Shown piece by piece: positions 25,443 to 35,019 of a stretch of DNA of 48,023 nucleotides. The position numbers were made by a program, and so were the translations under genes. Within the stretch, counting starts at the first letter, position 1, and every line of letters starts with the position of its first letter. Source of the DNA: Burkholderiales bacterium (GTDB lineage: Bacteria > Pseudomonadota > Gammaproteobacteria > Burkholderiales > Burkholderiaceae_C). Location of the stretch: NCBI GenBank assembly GCA_026954015.1, contig JAIXLP010000069.1, positions 76,948-124,970 of the forward strand. Direction: 5' to 3'. The notes below the pieces were generated by a model, which saw only the letters and a list, made by a program, of their open reading frames with translations, had not been told where the DNA came from and did not search any database.

Positions 25443-25740
25443 CTTGCAACTCCAGAGCCATGACTTTGGCTCGTTCTATGTCGCGCTCCTGGGAGGACTT
25501 ATCGCCACCTCCGAGCATCAGGATGATGGTGGAGCCCTGCATCACGTAGTACATGCGCCAGCCAGGGCCGAAGAACTCGCGCATTTCCCACACGCCATCG
25601 CCCACGGGCTTCACGTCGCCCAGAATTCCGCGCGAGGCTTTGCCCAGGCGGCGGCGTAACCGAATGCGGGTTGGCATGTCGCGCAGGCTGTCCACCCACT
25701 GGATGAAATGCTCCGTTTCGATGACGCTGTACATGTTCAA
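25408..25740 (-). CDS. RelE/ParE-superfamily (HigB-like) toxin
   Basis: A 110-residue toxin, first gene of the pair. Family features are ETEHFIQWVDSLRDMPTRIRLRRRL, GDVKPVGDGVWEMRE and GPGWRMYYVMQGSTIILMLGGGDKSSQERDI (given in parts, as a continuous domain), matching the group often called 'addiction module killer protein'. Relatives cut mRNA at the ribosome. The frame is intact, so the module may still be functional inside this decayed island. Confidence 0.85.
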   Translation of the reverse strand: MNMYSVIETEHFIQWVDSLRDMPTRIRLRRRLGKASRGILGDVKPVGDGVWEMREFFGPGWRMYYVMQGSTIILMLGGGDKSSQERDIERAKVMALELQDDQDENQDPPV

Positions 25741-25742
25741 AT

Positions 25743-25760
25743 TGTAGTCGCATGGCTACA
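25743..25760. promoter_or_regulatory. Possible autoregulatory operator of the toxin-antitoxin pair
   Basis: TGTAGTCGCATGGCTACA has perfect 5-bp inverted arms (TGTAG / CTACA) and lies 3 bases upstream of the toxin start, where the HTH antitoxin would be expected to bind. Confidence 0.5.
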
Positions 25761-25789
25761 TTTAAGGAAATGAGGGCGGGAATTTCTCC

Positions 25790-26046
25790 CGCATAGGGTT
25801 AGCGTTTCCGTCTGATGGCCTAGGAGCGTGGGCGGCAGAAGGGAAATCCCTGACATCGGGGGAACTGCGAGCGCGTTGAACACACATGGCCATCAGCTAC
25901 CGCCCCTATGAACCGCAGCAGGAGATGCTGCTGCCGGCGTCGTTGCAAGACTGGCTGCCCAAGGGGCACCTGGTGCACTTCAGCAGCGACACGGTCGATG
26001 CACTCGACCTGAAGGCGTTCTACGCCCGGTACGCCGGAGGCGGCGC
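25790..26046 (+). mobile_element. IS1182-type element, 5' fragment
   Basis: The untranslated leader and first ~52 codons of an IS1182-like transposase, interrupted at about 26040 by IS3 orfB sequence. The left boundary near 25790 is a guess from the change in base composition. Confidence 0.55.
25886..26045 (+). pseudogene. IS1182-family transposase, N-terminal fragment
   Basis: From ATG 25886, ISYRPYEPQQEMLLPASLQD, WLPKGHLVHF and DTVDALDLKAFYARYAGGG match the start of IS1182-type transposases. After about residue 53 the frame enters the neighbouring IS3 sequence and stops at 26086. Only about a tenth of the gene is left. Confidence 0.75.
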
Positions 26047-26907
26047 GTGTACCCACTGCCGGACATGTGCCAGGTACTGGCCGTGAGCGTCAGCGGCTAT
26101 CGCGCCTGGCGCCGAGGCGGCAAGCCCGACCGTACGCGCCTGAGCGACCCGCAGGCCGTGGTCTTGTTGAAGAGCATCCACGCCCAAGTCAAGGCTGCCT
26201 ACGGCTCGCGGCGCATGCATCGCGAGCTGCAGGGTCGGGGGCATCGCATCGGTCTGCGCAGGGTCGAGCGGCTGATGCGCGAGCACGGCATCCGGGCGCG
26301 GCACAAGAGGCGCTTGAAGGCGACGACGGACTCCAGGCACTCGATGCCGGTGGCGCCCAACCTGCTGGCGCGCAACTTCACGCCCGAGGCGCCCAACCGG
26401 GTGTGGACGGGCGACATCACGTGCATCCAGACCGGTGAAGGCTGGCTGTACCTGGCTATCGTGCTGGACCTGTTCAACCGCGAGGTGGTCGGCTGGTCGA
26501 TCAAACCGCGCATGACCGCCGACATCGTCACCGACGCGTTGATGATGGCCTGGTTCCGGCGCAAGCCCGGCGAGGGTGTCATCTTCCACAGCGACCGCGC
26601 CAGCCAGTACGCCAGCCAGGCGATGAGCGCCAAGCTCACCGCGTACGGCATGACCGCCTCGATGAGCCGCAAGGGCAACTGCTGGGACAACGCCCCGACC
26701 GAGAGCTTCTTCAACAGCCTGAAGAACGAACGGGTGCACGGCACGACCTACACGACGAGGGCCGACGCGCAGGCCGATCTGTTCGAGTACATCGAGGTGT
26801 TCTACAACCGCAGGCGCCGCCACTCCACGCTGGGCTACAGCTCGCCGGTTCGGTTCCTGGAGAACTGGATCAGCAAGCATGTCGATCAGCAGTCCAAGGC
26901 GGCATGA
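26047..26907 (+). pseudogene. IS3-family OrfB, N-terminally clipped
   Basis: A 286-residue frame carrying a complete rve core: VWTGDITCIQTGEGWLYLAI (D), VIFHSDRASQYAS (D) and NAPTESFFNSLKNE (E). The frame opens at GTG 26047 but enters family-like sequence at once (YPLPDMCQVLAVSVSGYRAW), so about ten normal N-terminal residues and all of orfA are absent. Without OrfA it is probably immobile, though the catalytic residues are intact. Confidence 0.8.
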
Positions 26908-26946
26908 GCGCGACCCTTTGGAAGGCGAAATTCGATGGGCACCTCA
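26047..26946 (+). mobile_element. IS3-family element lacking orfA
   Basis: This is a second, unrelated IS3-type element. The left part including orfA is missing and is replaced by the IS1182 fragment. The right end is placed at about 26946 because the sequence ends ...ATGGGCACCTCA, the CA-terminal form expected for IS3 repeats, and a permease remnant begins directly after it. Confidence 0.65.
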
Positions 26947-27066
26947 GGATGCTGCGCCAGCCGAAGACTTGCTCGCCGCCCAACGGTGCAAGCGCAGGAG
27001 CAAGGTGGTACATCGCAGCGAACAGGATCGATGCGGTGATGGACGCGGTGACGCCGACGAGCGCGC
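26940..27066 (-). pseudogene. EamA/RarD-type permease, N-terminal scrap
   Basis: On the minus strand about 38 codons read ALVGVTASITASILFAAMYH, then LAPALAPLGGEQVFGWRSIL. This resembles the first helix and following loop of RarD-like EamA transporters. A stop codon lies just before it in frame and no start is visible. The other end is cut by the IS3 right terminus at about 26946. Confidence 0.45.
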
Positions 27067-27123
27067 AGATTCAGATCAGGGCTGAACAAGCTGCATCGCA
27101 GCGCATTCCGGGGAAGGGCGAGG

Positions 27124-28884
27124 CTAATCTACCTCGTCGAACACCAGCGATGGGGCGCTCATGACACGTGCGCTCGCACCGTAATGCGGCAGCAAGCCTG
27201 CTGCGTCGTAATCGAATGGTGTACCCGGTTCGAGCGCGGCGGCTACGACGTTCGCGAGCGGTTGAGCCATGCTGATGTAGTAGCTGCCCTCCGGTGCGTC
27301 CAGGGTCGCGCGGCTAACCGTGCTGTTGGCGCCGTCAGCGATTGCACGCTGAGTTTCCGCAAGCATGGAACCGGGCTCGGCGACGCGCATCAGTTGCAGA
27401 CCGAGCAGGCGCAGGCGCGTTTGTGCATCGGTGGCGTCCGCACTCAGCCAATAACCGCATGGTCGCGGGCGGTCGACTACCGTGCGCGGTTCCAGGGTGG
27501 AGTCCCACATCATGCTCACCGCGCGGTCTGCACCCGTGATCGGATCAATCATCTGGGCTTCGCGTCGTGACGATGTCGCGCCTGCCTGCACTATCAGGCT
27601 CCCCTTGCAGGCCTGTGCCGCCGTGTCTCGCGCGACGAATGAGCGTACCTGCTTCAGGTCGTCCGCGCGCTCGACCGTGGTACGCAATGCGCTCGTCAGT
27701 GCGAGCACGAGACTGTGTACGCGCCGTTGCAGGTGCAGTCGATCCAGGCCGATTCCCCGGCTTGCGGCCACCAGGCTGACGGTGCCCCGCAGACCGCCGA
27801 CGTTGCGCAGTGAGTCTGGCTTGGCGTCGCCCATCGCCGCGCGCAGGCCGTCGGGGCCGGCCTGCAGCGTGTAATACCAGTCGTGGGTCAACCCGGCGTC
27901 GTCCAGCGTCTTGGCCATGGATGCGAGGTACCACTCTTGCGCCGCCTTGGTGATGAACTCCGGGACGTTTGCCGCCGTGGCGCGCAGCAGCAGGATATCG
28001 CTGCGTGGCAGGGCATCGGTGGTGGCGGGCGCGGTGGCCGGGTACTCCCGCGCATCGATGATGACTGCTGGATGGACGTCGCGTACCAATCGGGCGAGTG
28101 CCTGCGCTTCAGGCGTCCTGAGCAGCAGATGGTCGTGCACGAGGTCGGTGCCGTTCGCGGTGGCGCTGGTGCCAGCGGCGGCGCCGTCCGGGTTGGCGCG
28201 TGCAACGATGACCACATTGATGCGCTTGAGCATTGGCTCGAGCAGGCCTTGTGCGAGCTCGCGGGCGATGACCATCAATGCCTCGCTGCTTGCGGGCTCA
28301 TCGCCGTGCTGCTGGCCGACGAGGACTACGGTAGGCCGCCCGTTGGTGCCTAGTTGCTGCGTACCCGCCCCTTTGCCGTCCTGGCTGAGCGCCAGCGCCT
28401 GTATCGGGTGCCCTTGCTGGGAGGTTCCCAGATCGAGCAGCTGTGTGTTGGTCACGCCTCGGCGAGCGTGGGCGAGTGTGGTGAGCCACTGCGTCAGCTC
28501 TGCATTGGTGGTGAACGACCTGCGCTGGGGCGCCAGGCCGGGGGTGTCATAGCGCACCGGCGGTTCGGGGAAACGGGCCGAGACGGTTCCGGACTCTGCG
28601 ATGCCTGGTGCCTCGCTGACAGGGGAAGTTGTCGCATCGGGAACTGTTGTGCTCACGACCTCTTCCGTTACGGGCGGCGCCGTGCCTAGAGGAGGCGGCG
28701 TGGTACGCGGTGCGGGCGCCGTTGCGATCGGCGTGGTTGGCCAGGGTGGCAGGGGCGTGCTGGTGCATGCGCCCAACATGAGCGCTGTGCAGGTGGCGAG
28801 CATTGCCCGACATGCCATGGGATGCCGGGCCACGTTGTTCATCACGTTGGCCGGATGGAGGAGTCGATGCGGTAGCGTCTTCAT
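27124..28884 (-). CDS. M14-like lipoprotein, probably catalytically dead
   Basis: A 586-residue exported protein with a probable lipobox (LMLGAC, Cys40), a Pro/Thr-rich linker (41-105) and a carboxypeptidase M14-like domain (about 120-400). The zinc motif HxxE is kept as His193/Glu196 (GQQHGDEPASSEA). The expected NRDH reads VHDH (249-252). The expected D-x-HE reads DARE (277-280), so Arg279 replaces the third zinc ligand. The expected catalytic Glu before S/T-R-G reads Ala374 (LVAASRG). The frame is long and intact, so this looks like a preserved pseudo-peptidase rather than a decaying gene. It is a single gene next to the accessory island. Confidence 0.72.
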   Translation of the reverse strand: MKTLPHRLLHPANVMNNVARHPMACRAMLATCTALMLGACTSTPLPPWPTTPIATAPAPRTTPPPLGTAPPVTEEVVSTTVPDATTSPVSEAPGIAESGTVSARFPEPPVRYDTPGLAPQRRSFTTNAELTQWLTTLAHARRGVTNTQLLDLGTSQQGHPIQALALSQDGKGAGTQQLGTNGRPTVVLVGQQHGDEPASSEALMVIARELAQGLLEPMLKRINVVIVARANPDGAAAGTSATANGTDLVHDHLLLRTPEAQALARLVRDVHPAVIIDAREYPATAPATTDALPRSDILLLRATAANVPEFITKAAQEWYLASMAKTLDDAGLTHDWYYTLQAGPDGLRAAMGDAKPDSLRNVGGLRGTVSLVAASRGIGLDRLHLQRRVHSLVLALTSALRTTVERADDLKQVRSFVARDTAAQACKGSLIVQAGATSSRREAQMIDPITGADRAVSMMWDSTLEPRTVVDRPRPCGYWLSADATDAQTRLRLLGLQLMRVAEPGSMLAETQRAIADGANSTVSRATLDAPEGSYYISMAQPLANVVAAALEPGTPFDYDAAGLLPHYGASARVMSAPSLVFDEVD

Positions 28885-28967
28885 GGCAAAAGTATGGCTA
28901 TAGCTGGGCCCCGATAGCTTGCCACAGGTGGTTGCGCGGCGGTACAGGCCGCTGTGCGCGGGTACCG

Positions 28968-30602
<1,635 letters not shown>

Positions 30603-30860
30603 GTGTTGGTGTGCGCCCAACCCGGGCGCGCGGTATCAGCCTGATGCCGGGACCTGGACGGCCACCGGGCCAGTGCAGCAGAACTGATGGTTGCTTGAAA
30701 AAACGAGCTGCTGAAAGCGCTCTCTGCACTCCCGAGAGGGTGTGCGGTCGTCGGGACCACTGGAATGCCCAACAGCTGCTATTGTCGCATGCACGGATAA
30801 TCGATGCAGGAATGCACCGCACACGGTGTTGTATTCGGACCGCAGTTTTCAAGGGGATCC

Positions 30861-32522
30861 ATGGCCCAGTACGTTTTTTCTATGAATGGCGTCACCAAGA
30901 CGGTGCCGCCCAAGCGCCAGATATTGAAAGGCATTTCGCTCTCGTTCTTCCCTGGAGCCAAGATTGGCGTGCTGGGGCTCAATGGCGCAGGCAAGTCGTC
31001 ACTGCTCAAGATCATGGCGGGCGTGGACAAGGAATTCGAGGGCGAGGCGCTGCCGATGCCCGGCCTCACGATAGGGTACCTGCCGCAGGAGCCGCAGCTC
31101 GATCCCCAGCGCACCGTGCGTGAGGAGGTGGAGGACGCGATGGCGGAAGTGAACGCGGCGCGCGCGCGGCTCGAGGAAATTTATGCCGCCTACGCCGAAG
31201 AGGATGCTGACTTCGATGCGCTGGCGGCCGAGCAGGGGTTGCTGGAGGCAAAGATAGCGGCAGCGGGAACCGACAGCGAGCACCAGCTCGAAATTGCTGC
31301 CGATGCACTACGCCTGCCGCCGTGGGACGCGGAGATCGGCAAGCTCTCGGGCGGCGAAAAGCGCCGCGTGGCGCTGTGCAGGTTGTTGCTTTCCAAGCCC
31401 GACATGCTGCTGCTTGACGAGCCCACCAACCACCTGGACGCCGAGTCCGTTGAGTGGCTGGAGCAGTATCTGCACCGCTTCCCTGGCACCGTGGTTGCGA
31501 TCACGCATGATCGCTACTTTCTGGACAACGCCGCCGAGTGGATCCTGGAGCTCGATCGCGGGCATGGCATCCCCTACAAAGGCAACTATTCCGAGTGGTT
31601 GCTGCAGAAGCAAAGCCGTCTGGAGGCTGAACAGAAGGGTGAAGAGGCGCGCGCCAAGGCCCTGAAGAAGGAGCTCGAGTGGGTGCGCCAGAACGCGAAA
31701 GGTCGCCAGGCCAAGTCGAAGGCGCGGATTGCCCGCTTCGAGGAGCTTTCCGATTACGAATACCAGAAGCGCAACGAGACACAGGAAATCTTCATTCCGG
31801 TGGCGGAACGCCTGGGGACCCAGGTGATCGAATTCCACGGCGTCACCAAGAGTTTTGGCGAACGGGTCCTGATCGACAACCTGAGCTTTTCGGTACCCGC
31901 CGGAGCCATCGTCGGGATCATCGGCCCGAACGGCGCCGGCAAGTCCACGTTGTTCAAGATGATCGCGGGCAAGGAGCAGCCCGACAGCGGGACGGTCGTG
32001 ATCGGCCAGACCGTGAAGATGGCGTATGTGGAACAGTTGCGTGACGCGCTGGATAACGAAAAGACCGTGTGGGAAGATGTTTCGGGCGGGCTCGACATCA
32101 TCAACGTCGGCAAGTTCCAGATGGCGAGTCGCGCATACTGCGGACGTTTCAACTTCAACGGCCAGGATCAGCAGAAGAAGGTGGGCAATCTGTCGGGCGG
32201 AGAGCGTGGACGGCTGCATCTGGCGAAGACGCTGATCCAGGGCGGCAACGTGCTGCTGCTCGACGAGCCTTCCAACGACCTGGATGTCGAAACCCTGCGC
32301 GCGCTCGAGGATGCGCTGCTCGAATACGCGGGCACGGTGCTCGTCATCAGCCATGACCGCTGGTTTCTCGACCGCATCGCCACGCATATCCTGGCGGCGG
32401 AAGGCGATAGCCAGTGGTTCTACTTCGACGGCAATTACCAGGAATACGAGGCGGACAAGAAGAAACGACTGGGTGACGAAGGGGCGGCACCCAAGCGTGT
32501 TCGTTTCAAGGCACTTAAATAG
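30861..32522 (+). CDS. ettA: Energy-dependent translational throttle protein EttA (ABC-F)
   Basis: A 553-residue ribosome-associated ABC-F ATPase that gates the first steps of elongation according to energy state. Two nucleotide-binding domains: Walker A GLNGAGKS (about 39-46) with LSGGEKRR and LLLDEPTNHLD, and GPNGAGKS (about 355) with LSGGERGR and LLLDEPSNDLD. The linker (P-site tRNA interaction motif) contains WVRQNAKGRQAKSKARIARF. There are no membrane helices. The frame is open to 30804, but the ATG at 30861 begins the conserved AQYVFSMNGVTK. Confidence 0.95.
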   Translation: MAQYVFSMNGVTKTVPPKRQILKGISLSFFPGAKIGVLGLNGAGKSSLLKIMAGVDKEFEGEALPMPGLTIGYLPQEPQLDPQRTVREEVEDAMAEVNAARARLEEIYAAYAEEDADFDALAAEQGLLEAKIAAAGTDSEHQLEIAADALRLPPWDAEIGKLSGGEKRRVALCRLLLSKPDMLLLDEPTNHLDAESVEWLEQYLHRFPGTVVAITHDRYFLDNAAEWILELDRGHGIPYKGNYSEWLLQKQSRLEAEQKGEEARAKALKKELEWVRQNAKGRQAKSKARIARFEELSDYEYQKRNETQEIFIPVAERLGTQVIEFHGVTKSFGERVLIDNLSFSVPAGAIVGIIGPNGAGKSTLFKMIAGKEQPDSGTVVIGQTVKMAYVEQLRDALDNEKTVWEDVSGGLDIINVGKFQMASRAYCGRFNFNGQDQQKKVGNLSGGERGRLHLAKTLIQGGNVLLLDEPSNDLDVETLRALEDALLEYAGTVLVISHDRWFLDRIATHILAAEGDSQWFYFDGNYQEYEADKKKRLGDEGAAPKRVRFKALK

Positions 32523-32570
32523 TGCTATGCGCTAGCCGATACTGAGGGGGGATCGTGAAGTCTTCTCGCC

Positions 32571-34181
32571 ATGGCTGATTCAGCGCCAGAATCCGCAGCA
32601 GTTTTTCGCGCCTGTGTCGCCCATGCGGTGAAGCAGGGCGGTGTACTGTGTGCCGATCTGGTGACCGCGGCGCAGCAAGCACTGGTGCGTGAAGAGAGCT
32701 CGCCGGTCGGTGCGCAGCGCGGCTCGCAGGCTCGGCACTTGCTCGAGCGGCACCGAGACGCGTTGGTGCGTGGATTCCGAGAGGCGTTGCTTCAATTGTG
32801 CAGCCCGGAAGAGTCGGTACCCGTCGTGGCTGGCAATCCATCGCAGCCGTCGTTGACCGATCGTATCGATGTGTCACTGCGCGTGGAAATGGCGCGGGTA
32901 CGCCAGCAGGCGGCACACGTCGCGGCGCCAGCGCTGACGGAGCTGGATGCCTTGATCAGCGTGGCGCAGGGTCTGGAGCACGTACAACCGGAACGTAACC
33001 CATTGCGACCGGGCAATTATGTCCGCGCGCTTTATGGTGCGGTTTGCGCACTCGACGTGCCGATGCAGGTGCGTCGGGCGTGGTTGGGCCATATGCAGCG
33101 CTATCTGGGGCCGGCGCTGTTCAAGGAATATCAGCGCGTAGGCAGCGAGTTGCGTGGGCAGGGCATACGGGCGGTGCACCGTGCTGCGACCAGCGACAGC
33201 CGCCAAGGGCGACCGCCGGGATCGACGACCGTATCGACGCTTGCGACTCACGTTGCGCGAAGGAGCTCACCTGCAACGAGACTGGATAGTCCGGGCCCGA
33301 CGGAAGCGTTCAGGGGGGATTTTGTCCCGTCTGGAATGACGGGCCACGCATACTTCTCTACGGAGCACGCTCCGGTGCGTGCGCAGGGTGTGGCGAGTGC
33401 TTCGTCGTCGGTGCACGGGCCCGTCGCCGATGGCGGTGTGAGTGCATCGGGACGTCTGGCGCTGCCAGAACGTACTGCGGATGACGTGCTGGCGCAGATG
33501 ATGGATACGATTGCGCAGGACGCGCGCCTGCCGCCCGCCGTTCGTCATGCAGCACTTCAACTGGAACCCGTACTGCGGCGGTTGGTACGCGAGGATCCGC
33601 GATTTTTCTTCGACGAATGGCATCCGGCGAGGCGCCTGCTTGACGCGCTGACTGCCCGCGGCATGGACCATGGAGCGACTGGTACGCCCGACGGCACCCG
33701 TTTTGCGCAGTTGATCGAGCGCAGTATCGAGGGCCTGATCCATACCGAGATCAATGGGATGGAGCCTTTTGAACAGGCTCTGCGCGTGTTGGAACAGGGG
33801 ATGGACGCTAAGCCGGCGACGCCGTCGTCCCTGGCCGTGATTTCATCCGCATCTGCTTTGGGATCGGACCAGCCCCCCCCCTCGGTATTGAGCGGTGAGC
33901 CCGCCGTAGTGCCCCGCCGAGACCGGCGTTCGACGCCAGGATCGACTCTCGAGGATGCTGGTCCGTTTTCGGCGGGTGCGCCGGCCGTGTTGAACATTGG
34001 TGAGTGGGTCCGGATTGCTACGGGTCACGGCACGACCCGCACGCAGCTCACCTGGTGCAGCCCGCACCAGACGCTTTTCTTGTTCACCCAAGCTGACGGC
34101 AACACCCGGACGATGACGCGCCGCATGGTCATCAAATCGTTGGCCAACGGTAGCCTGATACGTGACGCGGATGGCAACTGA
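32571..34181 (+). CDS. DUF1631-family protein
   Basis: A 536-residue protein of a family mostly seen in betaproteobacteria; its function is not established. The N-terminal half is helical (DRIDVSLRVEMARVRQQ; ALISVAQGLEHVQPERNPLR; PGNYVRALYGAVCAL). A long low-complexity middle (about 205-300) leads to a second helical region. The C-terminus is a small beta domain (GEWVRIATGHGTTRTQLTWC and SPHQTLFLFTQADGNTRTMT) that recalls PilZ-like folds. It starts 48 bp after ettA on the same strand with GAGGGGGGAT upstream. Confidence 0.8.
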   Translation: MADSAPESAAVFRACVAHAVKQGGVLCADLVTAAQQALVREESSPVGAQRGSQARHLLERHRDALVRGFREALLQLCSPEESVPVVAGNPSQPSLTDRIDVSLRVEMARVRQQAAHVAAPALTELDALISVAQGLEHVQPERNPLRPGNYVRALYGAVCALDVPMQVRRAWLGHMQRYLGPALFKEYQRVGSELRGQGIRAVHRAATSDSRQGRPPGSTTVSTLATHVARRSSPATRLDSPGPTEAFRGDFVPSGMTGHAYFSTEHAPVRAQGVASASSSVHGPVADGGVSASGRLALPERTADDVLAQMMDTIAQDARLPPAVRHAALQLEPVLRRLVREDPRFFFDEWHPARRLLDALTARGMDHGATGTPDGTRFAQLIERSIEGLIHTEINGMEPFEQALRVLEQGMDAKPATPSSLAVISSASALGSDQPPPSVLSGEPAVVPRRDRRSTPGSTLEDAGPFSAGAPAVLNIGEWVRIATGHGTTRTQLTWCSPHQTLFLFTQADGNTRTMTRRMVIKSLANGSLIRDADGN

Positions 34182-34320
34182 CGCTGCCCGCTGACGCCGG
34201 CAACGCCCCAGTATGCGACTGGAGACGTCGGGTGCGACTGTGCACGCACCCCGCGCGCGCGAACCTCCCGTCCGCTCCGTTTCTGTGGTTGCGTGCTGAG
34301 ATCGCAGTGCGCGGGGGGAT

Positions 34321-35019
34321 TCAGACGCCGAGATAGCGCTGAACGATTTCGGGTTGCTTCTTGAGTTCGGGCGTCGTGCTCTCGTGCACGATCTGACCAT
34401 TGTTCAGAATGTAGACGCGGCTTGCGAGCGACATCGCTGCGGCGAGGTTCTGCTCGATCAGCACGATGGTCTGGCCCGCCTTGGCGAGGTCGCGGCATAC
34501 GCGCACCAAATCTTGCACGATCACGGGCGCGAGGCCCTCGAAAGGTTCATCCAGCAGGATGATCTTCGGATCGCGAACCAGCGCGCGGGCGATCGCCAGC
34601 ATCTGTTGCTCGCCGCCCGAGAGGTCTGTGCCGCGGCTGGACCGGCGTTCCTTCAAGCGAGGAAATATCGCATAGATGCGTTCGAGCGGCCACTTGTTCG
34701 TGGCGGTCAGGCCGGCGATGATGATGTTTTCTTCGACATTGAGGCTGCCGAAGATACGGCGCTCCTCGTGCACCAGCTGCAGGCCCTGCATGGCGATCTC
34801 GTGGGCCTTTTTGCCAGCCAGTTCCACTCCGTCGAGCTTGACGCTGCCGGCTTTCGGCCGGACAACGCCCGCCAGGCTCTTGAATGTGGTGGACTTGCCG
34901 GCGCCGTTGCGGCCCAGCAGCGCCACCACTTCGTTCTTTTCCACGCGCATGCCCACATCGAACAGGATGTGGCTGTCGCCGTAGAAGCTATTCAGGCCAT
35001 TGACTTCAAGCAGGCTCAT
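34321..35019 (-). CDS. livF: Branched-chain-type ABC transporter ATPase LivF
   Basis: A 232-residue second ATPase of a Liv/HAAT importer. Walker A GRNGAGKS is at 36-43, signature LSGGEQQ at about 133, Walker B IILLDEPFEGLAP. The start overlaps the livM-livG stop by 4 bases. Last gene of a livK-livH-livMG-livF operon on the minus strand. Confidence 0.92.
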   Translation of the reverse strand: MSLLEVNGLNSFYGDSHILFDVGMRVEKNEVVALLGRNGAGKSTTFKSLAGVVRPKAGSVKLDGVELAGKKAHEIAMQGLQLVHEERRIFGSLNVEENIIIAGLTATNKWPLERIYAIFPRLKERRSSRGTDLSGGEQQMLAIARALVRDPKIILLDEPFEGLAPVIVQDLVRVCRDLAKAGQTIVLIEQNLAAAMSLASRVYILNNGQIVHESTTPELKKQPEIVQRYLGV

